38,792 nt of DNA from Gammaproteobacteria bacterium (GTDB taxonomy: Bacteria; Pseudomonadota; Gammaproteobacteria; Chromatiales; Chromatiaceae): positions 19,553 through 58,344 of the forward strand of contig JAGRGU010000019.1 of assembly GCA_020445335.1 (NCBI GenBank). The letters run 5' to 3'. The notes under the pieces are model-generated. The model was given only the letters and a program-made list of their open reading frames with translations, was not told where the DNA came from and did not search any database. Positions 26,824-35,819 of this stretch are shown here, piece by piece. Made by a program: the position numbers and the translations under genes. Every line of letters starts with the position of its first letter. Position 1 is the stretch's first letter.

Positions 26824-27525
26824 TCAGTAATCAGCTTCCTCAAATACACGCCTGACAAACGGCACCGTCAGTCTGCGTTGCGCAGCGAGCGAAGCCCGGT
26901 CGAGCCGTTGCAGCAGCTCGAGCAGTGAGCGGGTGTCGCGCGGCGCGCGCGCCAGAATATAGTTGAGCGTTTCGGGGGGCAGCTCCAGGCCGCGGTTCTC
27001 TGCGCTCCGGTTCAGCAGTTGTGCGCGCCCGACGTCGTCGAGTCCCAACAGCTGATAGCCGGGCCCCCACTCCAGGCGCGAACGCAGATCGACCAGCTGC
27101 AGCGGCAGTGCCGCGGCTGCACGATCGGCGCTCACCAGCAATCTGGCACCGGCATCGCGTAGTTGGTTGAAGAGGTTGAACAGCGCCTGCTCCCAGTGGC
27201 TCTGGCCACATACACGGTCGAAATCGTCCAGGCAGACCAGATCGAAGGCGGAGAGGTTTTGCAGCACCTCGGGCGTGAGCCTGGAAGCCTCCCGCAGCGG
27301 AATATAGGCGGCGGCAAGCTGGTGTTGCTGCGCGCTATGGCAGCCCGCCTGCAGCAAATGGCTCTTGCCGCTACCGCTACCTCCCCAGATATAGAGATAG
27401 GGTTCACCCGTGCCCTGCGCGCTGGCGCGCAGCTGCGTCAGCAGTTCGCGGTTGGCGTTGCCGACGAAGCTGTCGAAGCTGACGTTCAGCCGCAGCTTCA
27501 GACCGAGGGGGAGCTGCGGAAGCAC
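26824..27525 (-). CDS. hda: DnaA regulatory inactivator Hda
   Basis: Hda is a DnaA-related AAA+ protein that, with the sliding clamp, stimulates ATP hydrolysis by DnaA after initiation and so prevents re-initiation. The 233-residue protein begins with a beta-clamp motif (PQLPLGLKLRL) and has a Walker A WGGSGSGKSHLL, a Walker B LVCLDDF and a DnaA-type lid (YILARAPRDTRSLLELLQRLD). It starts at a GTG (27525). The gene lies 5 bases after wrbA, and its 3' end meets the CDP-alcohol phosphatidyltransferase gene tail-to-tail with 6 bases between. Confidence 0.95.
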   Translation of the reverse strand: MLPQLPLGLKLRLNVSFDSFVGNANRELLTQLRASAQGTGEPYLYIWGGSGSGKSHLLQAGCHSAQQHQLAAAYIPLREASRLTPEVLQNLSAFDLVCLDDFDRVCGQSHWEQALFNLFNQLRDAGARLLVSADRAAAALPLQLVDLRSRLEWGPGYQLLGLDDVGRAQLLNRSAENRGLELPPETLNYILARAPRDTRSLLELLQRLDRASLAAQRRLTVPFVRRVFEEADY

Positions 27526-27530
27526 GCTGC

Positions 27531-28468
<938 letters not shown>

Positions 28469-28659
28469 GCAATCTCTCCTGTGAATCGAGTGGGCCGCCA
28501 TTGTAACCAACGCGGGGCCTGAAAGCAGGTACAGCTCGGAGAGCCGGCGCGCTTCTGTTGCCGGGGCGCAGCGGCTACACTTCGCTTTTGCCCCGGTGTA
28601 CCGATCCTGTCGATGGTGCCGGTGCCGGCGAATGTATAAGGTGGCGGAGGTGGTAGGCA

Positions 28660-29919
28660 ATGCAGAATTTGGGCGATAAGGCGGCAGCTGCGGTGCGTTT
28701 CGCACGCCTGCTGGTCTCACGCTTCTTCGCCGATCGCTGCCTGCCCAATGCTGCATCGCTCACCTACACCACGCTGCTGTCGCTGGTGCCGTTGATGACT
28801 GTCGGTCTGGCGATCTTCTCCGCTTTTCCGCTCTCCGAAGTGCTGGCGGGCGATCTGCAGGATTTCGTCTTCCGCAACTTCGTGCCCGCTTCAGGGGAGG
28901 TGGTGCAGCGTTATCTGCAGGAGTTCAGCAGCAAGGCGTCGCGACTCTCCGGAGTCGGGATCGCCTTTCTGGTGGTGGTTGCGGTGATGATGATGGTCAA
29001 CATCGACCAGGCGATCAACCAGATCTGGCGGGTACAGCGGCAGCGCAAGCCGTTGGCCCAGTTCCTGATGTACTGGTCGATCCTGTCGCTCGGCCCGTTG
29101 CTGATCGGTCTCAGCGTGGCGGCTACCTCCTACCTGGTGTCGGTGCCGGTCATATCCGATACCGCGCAGAGCCTCGGGCTGACCCGTCGCCTGCTGGGTG
29201 TTATGCCGCTGTTGGCGGCAATAATTGCCTTCAGTCTGCTCTACGCAGTGGTGCCTAACCGCAAGGTTCCGGCCGTGCACGCCTTCTCCGGTGGTCTGCT
29301 GGCGGCGCTGCTGTTCGAGCTGGCCAAGCGGGGGTTCGCGCTCTATGTCACCTACTTTCCCACCTACGAGGCGATCTACGGCGCGCTTGCGGTGGTGCCG
29401 ATCTTCCTGCTGTGGATCTATCTCTGTTGGGTGGTGACGTTGTTGGGGGCGGAGTTCGCGCATTGCCTCGGAATCTTTCGCGATGAAGGCCGTCACGGCA
29501 GTGCCGGCGAGGGCGGTGATCTGCTGCTTGCCTACCGCTTGTTGCAGCAGTTGTGGCAGCGGCAGCAGTCTGGGGAAAGCCTTGGCTGCGGCAGCATGAC
29601 CGCTGCGCTCGGACATGTCCCCGACGAGCGGCTGGAGCGGCTGCTGAACCACCTGCGCCGCAGCCGTCTGGTGCTACAGACAGACGACGGTAACTGGGCG
29701 CTGGCGCGCGATTTGAACCAGGTTACGCTCTATGACCTGTACCGTTCGGAAGGCTTCGTACTGCCCGAGGCGCGACTGCTGCGCGACGCCGAGTCCGATG
29801 CCGATCGGGCGCTGGCGGGCATCCTGGAGGAGCTCGGTCTGCAGATGAAGGGTGCCATGGCGGTGCCGTTGGAGCAACTCTATCGCGGCCGTCGGGTGGC
29901 CTCCGGTGAGGCGGAGTGA
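28660..29919 (+). CDS. YihY/BrkB family inner membrane protein with C-terminal helical domain
   Basis: This is a six-helix inner membrane protein of the YihY/UPF0761 family whose exact job is unresolved. The membrane part (residues 1-265) begins ADRCLPNAASLTYTTLLSLVP and contains MMMVNIDQAINQIW and YLCWVVTLLGAEFA. The last 150 residues are soluble and look like a winged-helix or similar fold, with MTAALGHVPDERLERLLNHLRRS. BrkB once suggested serum resistance or a ribonuclease (RNase BN), but the latter assignment was withdrawn. GGAGGTGG upstream of ATG 28660 supports the start. It is divergent from arsC. Confidence 0.9.
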   Translation: MQNLGDKAAAAVRFARLLVSRFFADRCLPNAASLTYTTLLSLVPLMTVGLAIFSAFPLSEVLAGDLQDFVFRNFVPASGEVVQRYLQEFSSKASRLSGVGIAFLVVVAVMMMVNIDQAINQIWRVQRQRKPLAQFLMYWSILSLGPLLIGLSVAATSYLVSVPVISDTAQSLGLTRRLLGVMPLLAAIIAFSLLYAVVPNRKVPAVHAFSGGLLAALLFELAKRGFALYVTYFPTYEAIYGALAVVPIFLLWIYLCWVVTLLGAEFAHCLGIFRDEGRHGSAGEGGDLLLAYRLLQQLWQRQQSGESLGCGSMTAALGHVPDERLERLLNHLRRSRLVLQTDDGNWALARDLNQVTLYDLYRSEGFVLPEARLLRDAESDADRALAGILEELGLQMKGAMAVPLEQLYRGRRVASGEAE

Positions 29920-30014
29920 GGCGGCAGGATCGATCGTGGGAGAACAAGCGATGATCCTCCAGGCTGTCGATATGGAAAACTGTTTCTGAGCTGAGAGAGC
30001 GTTGGGAGGTCGAA

Positions 30015-30533
30015 GTGCGGTTGATACTGATACTGCTGGCGACGCTGCTGGTGCCAACCGCGGCGAGTGCCGAAACGGTGGATTTTTCGTTGCCGGACCT
30101 GGACGGCCGGGAGCGCCAGTTGTCCGAGTTCCGGGGGCGCTGGGTGCTGGTCAACTACTGGGCGACCTGGTGCCCCCCCTGCCTGGAGGAGCTGCCGGAG
30201 CTGGAGCGTTTTCACATTGCGCACCAGTCGCGCGATGCAGTGGTCATCGGCATCAACATGGAGGAGATATCGCTTACCCGGTTGCGTGAGTTCGTCGAGG
30301 AGCAGTTTCTGAGCTTTCCCATTTTGCGCGAAAAGCCGGGAGCGCGAGGGGTGCTGGGAGCGGTGCCGGCGCTGCCGACCAGCTATCTGGTCACACCGGC
30401 GGGTGAACTGGTGGCACGCCAGGTGGGAATGGTCGATGCGCAGATGATCGAGCGCTATATCGAGAACTACCAACGGCAAAATCCGCAGGACGGTGGAACT
30501 GCAGGTGACGGCCACGGTAGTGGCGGGGAGTGA
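30015..30533 (+). CDS. TlpA/ResA-like periplasmic thioredoxin-fold protein
   Basis: The 172-residue exported protein has a thioredoxin fold with the redox motif WATWCPPCLEELPEL (Cys at about residues 53 and 56). Its signal peptide is RLILILLATLLVPTAASAE. It begins GTG 30015 after GGAGG at 30005-30009. Such proteins reduce disulfides in the periplasm, for example for cytochrome c or copper sites, but no cytochrome maturation gene is nearby. It ends in a Gly/Asp-rich tail. The acylphosphatase starts 4 bases later, so they form a small operon. Confidence 0.92.
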   Translation: MRLILILLATLLVPTAASAETVDFSLPDLDGRERQLSEFRGRWVLVNYWATWCPPCLEELPELERFHIAHQSRDAVVIGINMEEISLTRLREFVEEQFLSFPILREKPGARGVLGAVPALPTSYLVTPAGELVARQVGMVDAQMIERYIENYQRQNPQDGGTAGDGHGSGGE

Positions 30534-30537
30534 GGGT

Positions 30538-30807
30538 ATGACGGTGGCGATAAAGTGTCTGGTGTCGGGCAAGGTTCAGGGGGTCTTTTTTCGCGCGTCG
30601 GCGCGCGAGCAGGCGATTTCGCTGGGTTTGACCGGTTATGCGCGAAATCTGCCGGATGGCGGAGTAGAGGTGGTGGCCTGCGGTGAGCAACAGGCATTGA
30701 ATCATTTCAGGAACTGGCTGACGCGGGGGCCGAGCGCAGCGCGTGTGACCGCTATCGCCTGTGAGCCTCACGATGCGAGCAACTACCGCGGATTCTCGGT
30801 TCAATAA
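30538..30807 (+). CDS. Acylphosphatase
   Basis: This small enzyme hydrolyses acyl phosphates such as carbamoyl phosphate. The 89-residue protein starts MTVAIKCLVSGKVQGVFFR, whose catalytic Arg follows the VQGV phosphate loop, and has GYARNLPDGGVEVVACG with the catalytic Asn. ATG 30538 sits 4 bases after the thioredoxin stop; an upstream in-frame ATG (30493) is inside that gene. The C-terminal FSVQ is slightly shorter than the usual F-x-I-R end. Its 3' end overlaps the convergent cpdA gene by 7 bases. Confidence 0.93.
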   Translation: MTVAIKCLVSGKVQGVFFRASAREQAISLGLTGYARNLPDGGVEVVACGEQQALNHFRNWLTRGPSAARVTAIACEPHDASNYRGFSVQ

Positions 30808-31643
30808 CCGCCGACGCTGAGATCCAGCTCTTCGGGCATGACGGCGAGCCGGCGGATGCCGGTGTCGACGCTGCCGTCCGCGCCCAGTTCGATCCAACGC
30901 AGCCCCGGAGGGACCAGGTCCAGGCTGAACTGGTCAAGACGCGGGGTGAACTGCACACAGGTGGAGGGCGCACCAAGCAGCCGGACGTGGCGGTAGTAGC
31001 CATCGAACTCCTGGTGGATATGGCCGCAGACGATGGCCCTGATGCGTGGATAACGATCGACGATGCGGAAGAAATCGGTCGGGTTGTCGAGTGCCATTCG
31101 ATCCATCCAGGCGCTGCCGACCGGCACCGGATGATGGTGCAGCGTGATCACTGCATGGCAATCGGCATGCGCTTCCAGATTGCGTTCGAGGCGCTCCAAT
31201 TGATCCGTTCTGAGATGACCGCCCTCGCGCCCGGCCACGGTTGAGTCGAGCAGGATGATGACCCAGTTGCCATGGCGAACCGACTCGGGAGAGGTGACCT
31301 TGCCCCGGTTCATGATGTCGTTCATCACTTCGGGAATATCATGGTTGCCGGGGAGACAGTAGACGGGGCGGCCGATCGTTTCAAGCCGCCGGCGCAGCCT
31401 GCGATACCCTTCCTTGCTGGCGTCGTGCACAAGATCTCCGGTTGCCAGTACCAGGTCGGTGGTGTGAAACTCCTCCCTTGCCAATTCGAGCACCGCGTCG
31501 AAAGTCTGCTGCGTCCGCAGGCCGGCGAGTCGGCGCTCTGGGCTGGCGTAGAGATGGCAGTCGGTGAGCTGTAGCAGTCGCAACGGTGTCGCCTGGGTAG
31601 CGCCGCCACGGAGCCGCGCGGGTGGAAAATTATCCTGAATCAT
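30801..31643 (-). CDS. cpdA: 3',5'-cyclic-AMP phosphodiesterase, CpdA-like
   Basis: CpdA-type metallophosphoesterases hydrolyse cAMP and so lower CRP activity. The 280-residue protein shows the five metallo blocks in order: LTDCHL (Asp, His), LATGDLVHD, LPGNHDIPEV, TLHHHPVPVG and VCGHIHQEFDGY. The central segment (VAGREGGHLRTDQLERLER) fits CpdA. It is read convergently with the acylphosphatase and divergently from oxyR. No adenylate cyclase is in the window. Specificity for cAMP is inferred from overall similarity. Confidence 0.88.
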   Translation of the reverse strand: MIQDNFPPARLRGGATQATPLRLLQLTDCHLYASPERRLAGLRTQQTFDAVLELAREEFHTTDLVLATGDLVHDASKEGYRRLRRRLETIGRPVYCLPGNHDIPEVMNDIMNRGKVTSPESVRHGNWVIILLDSTVAGREGGHLRTDQLERLERNLEAHADCHAVITLHHHPVPVGSAWMDRMALDNPTDFFRIVDRYPRIRAIVCGHIHQEFDGYYRHVRLLGAPSTCVQFTPRLDQFSLDLVPPGLRWIELGADGSVDTGIRRLAVMPEELDLSVGGY

Positions 31644-31680
31644 CGGACGATTTTAATATTGTCCAGCACACAGCTTAGTA

Positions 31681-31709
31681 TTGTATTTCTGCCTCGCCTT
31701 TTTAATACT
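31681..31709 (+). promoter_or_regulatory. Candidate promoter for oxyR
   Basis: TTGTAT (31681-31686) and AATACT (31704-31709) are separated by 17 bases in the AT-rich gap between cpdA and oxyR, about 70 bases before the ATG. The -35 is weak. OxyR usually represses its own gene, but I could not identify an operator with certainty. Confidence 0.35.
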
Positions 31710-31781
31710 TTTTAACTACCTTGCAGCTCTGTTTGTGGACTGAATCACGCTTCTGAGCGGATCCCTCCGGAAATCGATCGT

Positions 31782-32708
31782 ATGACCTTGAGTGAACTGA
31801 AATATATCGTTGCCGTGGCGCGCGAGCGCCACTTCGGTCGCGCCGCCGAAAACTGCTGCGTCAGCCAGCCGACGCTCAGCGTCGCGGTCAAAAAACTGGA
31901 GCAGGAGCTCGACGTGACGCTGTTCGAGCGCGGGCAGGGCGAGGTCAGCATCACCGCCGTGGGAGAGCAGATCATCGAGCAGGCACAGCGTACGCTGGAG
32001 CAGGCCGAGTTGATCAGGGAGATGGCGAGGCAAGGCAAGGATCAGCTCAGTTCACCGTTGCGCATGGCCGCGATCTACACCATCGGTCCCTATCTGTTTC
32101 CGGAACTGGTGCCCCATCTTACCCGCTGCGCGCCGCAGATGCCGTTGATCATCGAAGAGGACTACACCGCGCAATTGAGCGAACAGCTCAAACGCGGGGA
32201 GCAGGATGTGATCATCATATCGCTGCCTTTCGACGAGCCTGGAATCGAAACCCTGCCTCTCTACCAGGAGCCCTTCGTCGCGCTGCTGCCGGCCGGCCAC
32301 CGCTGGAGCGATGAAGAGGAGATCGATCTGGCGCGGCTGCCCGAGGAGCAGGTACTGCTGCTTGGTCCGGGGCACTGCTTCCGCGATCAGGTTCTGACCG
32401 CTTGCCCGGGCTGCAACCATATCCACTCCGGGGCGCAGAGAAATTTCGAGGGCAGTTCGCTGGAGACAATGCGCTATATGGTGGCCAGCGGTCTGGGTGT
32501 TACGGTGCTGCCGCGCAGTGCGGTCTGCATCGAGAACTTTCCGCGCGAAATGCTGGTGGTGAAGCCCTTCAAGGGGGTGGTCCCGCACCGTACCGTGGCA
32601 CTCGCCTGGCGGCGCTCGTTTCCGCGTCCAAGGGCGATCGAAGTGCTGAAAACCGCGATCGTCGAAACCCGGCTGGAGGGTGTCACGACGTTGTATGCGG
32701 GCGGCTAG
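31782..32708 (+). CDS. oxyR: Peroxide-sensing LysR regulator OxyR
   Basis: OxyR senses hydrogen peroxide and switches on catalase, peroxiredoxin and related genes. The 308-residue protein has a LysR helix-turn-helix (LSELKYIVAVARERHFGRAA, with CVSQPTLSVAVKKLE) and a sensor domain. The peroxidatic Cys199 lies in GHCFRDQ and the partner Cys208 in LTACPG, the same numbers and nine-residue spacing as E. coli OxyR. A third Cys follows at 211. The gene is divergent from cpdA and convergent with fabA. No catalase or ahpC is adjacent. Confidence 0.95.
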   Translation: MTLSELKYIVAVARERHFGRAAENCCVSQPTLSVAVKKLEQELDVTLFERGQGEVSITAVGEQIIEQAQRTLEQAELIREMARQGKDQLSSPLRMAAIYTIGPYLFPELVPHLTRCAPQMPLIIEEDYTAQLSEQLKRGEQDVIIISLPFDEPGIETLPLYQEPFVALLPAGHRWSDEEEIDLARLPEEQVLLLGPGHCFRDQVLTACPGCNHIHSGAQRNFEGSSLETMRYMVASGLGVTVLPRSAVCIENFPREMLVVKPFKGVVPHRTVALAWRRSFPRPRAIEVLKTAIVETRLEGVTTLYAGG

Positions 32709-32734
32709 GTTTCCGCCGGCCCGGTGCCCCCGGC

Positions 32735-33250
32735 TCAGAAGTTGTCGGTATTCTTGAACAGTCCGACCCTGAGGTCCTTGGCAGAGTAGATAGTGCGTCC
32801 GTCGACCTCGACCACACCATCGGCCACGCCGAGCACCAGTTTACGGCTGATGACTCGTTTCATGTCGAGCCGATAGGTCACTTTCTGCGCCTGCGGTAGC
32901 ACCTGACCGGTGAACTTCACCTCGCCGACGCCGAGGGCGCGCCCATGCCCGGGGTTGCCGATCCAGGCGAGAAAAAAGCCGACCGCCTGCCACATCGCAT
33001 CCAGGCCGAGGCAGCCGGGCATTACCGGGTCGCCTGGAAAATGGCATTGAAAGAACCAGAGTTCGGGATTGATATCCAGCTCGGCGATGATCTCTCCCTT
33101 GTCGAAGGCGCCCCCGGTATCCGCGATCCGCGTCACCCGGTCCATCATCAGCATGTTCGGGACCGGCAGCTGCGCATTGCCGGGACCGAACATGCGGCCG
33201 TAGCCGCACTCCAACAGCTCATCTCTGGTGAAACTCTGCTCTTTTGCCAT
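32735..33250 (-). CDS. fabA: 3-hydroxydecanoyl-ACP dehydratase/isomerase FabA
   Basis: FabA dehydrates 3-hydroxydecanoyl-ACP and isomerises it to the cis-3 form that starts unsaturated fatty acid synthesis. The 171-residue protein has the active-site His70 ([11 protein letters not shown]) and Asp84 (LGLDAMWQ) at E. coli numbering, plus [13 protein letters not shown] and DLRVGLFKN near the end. It normally pairs with fabB, which is not next to it here. It lies 39 bases after proS on the same strand. Confidence 0.97.
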   Translation of the reverse strand: MAKEQSFTRDELLECGYGRMFGPGNAQLPVPNMLMMDRVTRIADTGGAFDKGEIIAELDINPELWFFQCHFPGDPVMPGCLGLDAMWQAVGFFLAWIGNPGHGRALGVGEVKFTGQVLPQAQKVTYRLDMKRVISRKLVLGVADGVVEVDGRTIYSAKDLRVGLFKNTDNF

Positions 33251-33289
33251 AGCGATTTGTTGTCCTGAAAATCTTCTCTGTCGCGGCGC

Positions 33290-35011
33290 TCAGGCCGACT
33301 GCAGGCTCTGCAGCAGCAGCGGAATGATTTGCTCGAGTTCGATCATCCGGTTTTCGCTCTCGCTGCGCGCCCGATACTCTACCAGACCCTCGTCGAGGCT
33401 GCGCTCGCCTACCACCACCCGGTGTGGAATGCCGATCAGCTCCATGTCGGCAAACATAAAGCCGGGTCGCACATCACGGTCGTCGAGCAGCACCTCCAGC
33501 CCGGCGCTGCGCATTTCGTCGTAGAGCCTCTCGGTCGCCTCACGTACGCGCTGCGATTTGCCCATCTTCATCGGCAGCAGCGCGACATGGAAGGGAGCGA
33601 TCGAGAGTGGCCAGATGATACCCCTGTCGTCGTGGCTCTGTTCGATCGCGGCGGCCACCACGCGCGATACGCCGATGCCGTAACAGCCCATCGCCATCAC
33701 TTGTGCCCGCCCCTTGTCATCCAGCACCGTGGCCTGCATCGCATCGCTGTACTTTTTACCCAGCTGGAAGATGTGCCCAACCTCGATGCCGCGAGCGATG
33801 GTCAGCGTCCCCTTGCCATCGGGGCTCGGATCCCCCTCGACCACGGTGCGCAGATCCTCGACCGGCGGCAGCGGAAGGTCTCGCTCCCAGTTGAGGCCGA
33901 AATAGTGCTTGCCGTCGGCATTGGCGCCTGCGCTGAAGTCGCTCATCACCGCCACGCTGCGGTCGACGATGCAGGGCAGCGGCAGGTTGAGCGGGCCGAG
34001 CGAACCCGGGCTGGCACCGATCGCTGCCTCGATCTCGGCGTCGCTGGCGAAGCGCAGCGGGGATGCCACCTGAGGCAGGTTGTCGGCCTTGATCTCGTTG
34101 AGTTCATGGTCGCCGCGCACCAGCAGTGCGATGAGTCCGCTGTCGCTCTCTTCGGCTGCGGCGACGATCAGCGTCTTGACGGTCGTCTCGATCGGTACCC
34201 CGAACTGCTCCACCAGCTCCTGGATGGTCTTGGCGTCCGGCGTGTCCGCCATACGCAGCTCTTCGCCCGGCGGTGGGCGCTCGCTGGCCAGTGCGACCGC
34301 TTCCGCCTTCTCCACGTTGGCCGCGTAGTCGCTGCTGTCGGAGAAGGCGATCGCGTCCTCGCCCGAGTCGGCCATGACATGGAACTCGTGCGAGGCGCTG
34401 CCGCCGATGGCGCCGCTGTCCGCCTGCACCGCGCGGAAGCTGAGTCCGCAGCGGGTGAAGATGCGCGAATAGGTGGCGTGCATCAGGTCGTAGGTCTGCT
34501 GCAGCGACGCTTGATCGAGGTGGAAGGAGTAGGCGTCCTTCATCAGGAATTCACGCGCCCGCATCACGCCGAAGCGGGGCCGAATCTCGTCGCGGAACTT
34601 GGTCTGGACCTGATAGAAGTTGACCGGTAACTGCTTGTAGCTGTGCAGCTCGTTGCGCGCCAGCTCGGTGATGATCTCCTCATGGGTCGGTCCGAAACAG
34701 AAGTCGCGCTGGTGGCGATCCCTGAGCCGCAACAGCTCGGGACCGTACTGCTCCCAGCGACCCGACTCCTGCCACAGCTCGGCCGGTTGCACCGCCGGCA
34801 TCAACACCTCGAGCGCGCCGGCTCTGTCCATCTCCTCGCGGATTATCCGCTCGACCCGATGCAGCACCCGCAAACCCAGCGGCAGCCAGGTGTAGAGACC
34901 CGCTGCCAGCCTGCGGATCAGGCCCGCGCGCAGCATCAACTGGTGGCTGGCGATCTCGGCATCGGCGGGTGTCTCTTTCAGAGTTTGCAGAGGGAACTGT
35001 GACGTACGCAT
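33290..35011 (-). CDS. proS: Prolyl-tRNA synthetase with editing domain
   Basis: ProS charges tRNA-Pro. The 573-residue, bacterial-type protein has class II motif 2 and 3 regions ([25 protein letters not shown] and [17 protein letters not shown], given here only in part as landmarks). Between them lies the inserted editing (INS/YbaK-like) domain (about residues 240-400) that clears mischarged Ala-tRNA-Pro. It begins [19 protein letters not shown] and ends with the anticodon-binding domain. It is 109 bases downstream of the DUF4124 gene. Confidence 0.97.
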   Translation of the reverse strand: MRTSQFPLQTLKETPADAEIASHQLMLRAGLIRRLAAGLYTWLPLGLRVLHRVERIIREEMDRAGALEVLMPAVQPAELWQESGRWEQYGPELLRLRDRHQRDFCFGPTHEEIITELARNELHSYKQLPVNFYQVQTKFRDEIRPRFGVMRAREFLMKDAYSFHLDQASLQQTYDLMHATYSRIFTRCGLSFRAVQADSGAIGGSASHEFHVMADSGEDAIAFSDSSDYAANVEKAEAVALASERPPPGEELRMADTPDAKTIQELVEQFGVPIETTVKTLIVAAAEESDSGLIALLVRGDHELNEIKADNLPQVASPLRFASDAEIEAAIGASPGSLGPLNLPLPCIVDRSVAVMSDFSAGANADGKHYFGLNWERDLPLPPVEDLRTVVEGDPSPDGKGTLTIARGIEVGHIFQLGKKYSDAMQATVLDDKGRAQVMAMGCYGIGVSRVVAAAIEQSHDDRGIIWPLSIAPFHVALLPMKMGKSQRVREATERLYDEMRSAGLEVLLDDRDVRPGFMFADMELIGIPHRVVVGERSLDEGLVEYRARSESENRMIELEQIIPLLLQSLQSA

Positions 35012-35120
35012 TGCGGCTCTACCGGGCGGAATATTTCGAGTCGGCTATTCTAGCCCGGTTGTAGCTTAAATCACACGGGGTTGATCCGCTTGTCACACGT
35101 TCAGGCACCCTCCAGCAAGG

Positions 35121-35585
35121 TCACTCCTCGCAGTAGCGCTCCTCCATCAGCCGTGCCTTCTCCAGGTGAGCGGCGCGTTCGGTGTCGGTCAGTTTCCTGC
35201 GCGTACCGTCGGCGCCGCGGATGCGCAGCGGTTCCTCGTTGTCGAGCTGGGAGATGGTACGCTTCGCCGTGGCGCAGTTGCGCTCGCGATCCTGCTGCTC
35301 TTTTTCCGCCAGCGCGTTCTCCTTGAGGATATCTTCGCGGTCCTGCATCTCCTTCACCTGGCTGTTCAACTCCTGCCAGGCCTCGGCTTCACTGCTCTTC
35401 GGCGGCGCCAGCGTCTCCACCCGCTCACGGTTCGCCGCTTCGACCGGCGGTGTCTGCGAAAAGTGGGTGATCCCCTGGTCGTCGGTCCAACGGTAGACCT
35501 GCGCCAGCGCCGGGAAAGATACCGCCGCGAATGTCAGCGCAAGCAGCAACGCGCGCTGTCCAGCTGTTCTGTGGTGCATGCTCAT
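35121..35585 (-). CDS. DUF4124 domain exported protein
   Basis: The 154-residue protein has a signal peptide (RALLLALTFAAVSFPALAQ) and then a DUF4124 domain, VYRWTDDQGITHFSQTPP, in the first 30 residues of the mature form. The rest is helical and charged (residues 70-150), with a coiled-coil look. DUF4124 occurs in many exported proteins of Proteobacteria without an agreed function. It reads in the same direction as proS and may share its transcript, but the 109-base gap leaves room for a separate promoter. Confidence 0.85.
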   Translation of the reverse strand: MSMHHRTAGQRALLLALTFAAVSFPALAQVYRWTDDQGITHFSQTPPVEAANRERVETLAPPKSSEAEAWQELNSQVKEMQDREDILKENALAEKEQQDRERNCATAKRTISQLDNEEPLRIRGADGTRRKLTDTERAAHLEKARLMEERYCEE

Positions 35586-35704
35586 AACCTTAACTTGTCA
35601 CTCCAATATTCCGGCTGCGCGCGGTGAGCGCCGTTCCGGGGGGGCCGGCTCTCGAGGATACTCTCCAGTTTACCTGCGAATCGAGGGTTTCCCCGCTCTT
35701 TCGC

Positions 35705-35733
35705 TTGACCTATAACGGCAATATTAGTAATTT
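35705..35733 (+). promoter_or_regulatory. Candidate sigma-70 promoter for ilvB
   Basis: TTGACC (35705-35710) and TAATTT (35728-35733) are separated by 17 bases, in an AT-rich stretch about 87 bases before the ilvB start. The start site would leave a leader of roughly 80 nt. I saw no leader peptide rich in Ile, Val or Leu codons in it. Confidence 0.55.
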
Positions 35734-35819
35734 CCGAAAGTTCTGGAAGTTATCCCTGTAATTTTTTATTGACGCGTCGCTGGCGGTGGTCGCCGCACAG
35801 TCGATGGGAGGTCATTGTC

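Noticed and set aside
35586..35819. Search for a leader peptide and attenuator before ilvB
   Set aside because: No short frame rich in Ile, Val or Leu codons and no terminator hairpin was found; only a candidate promoter remains.
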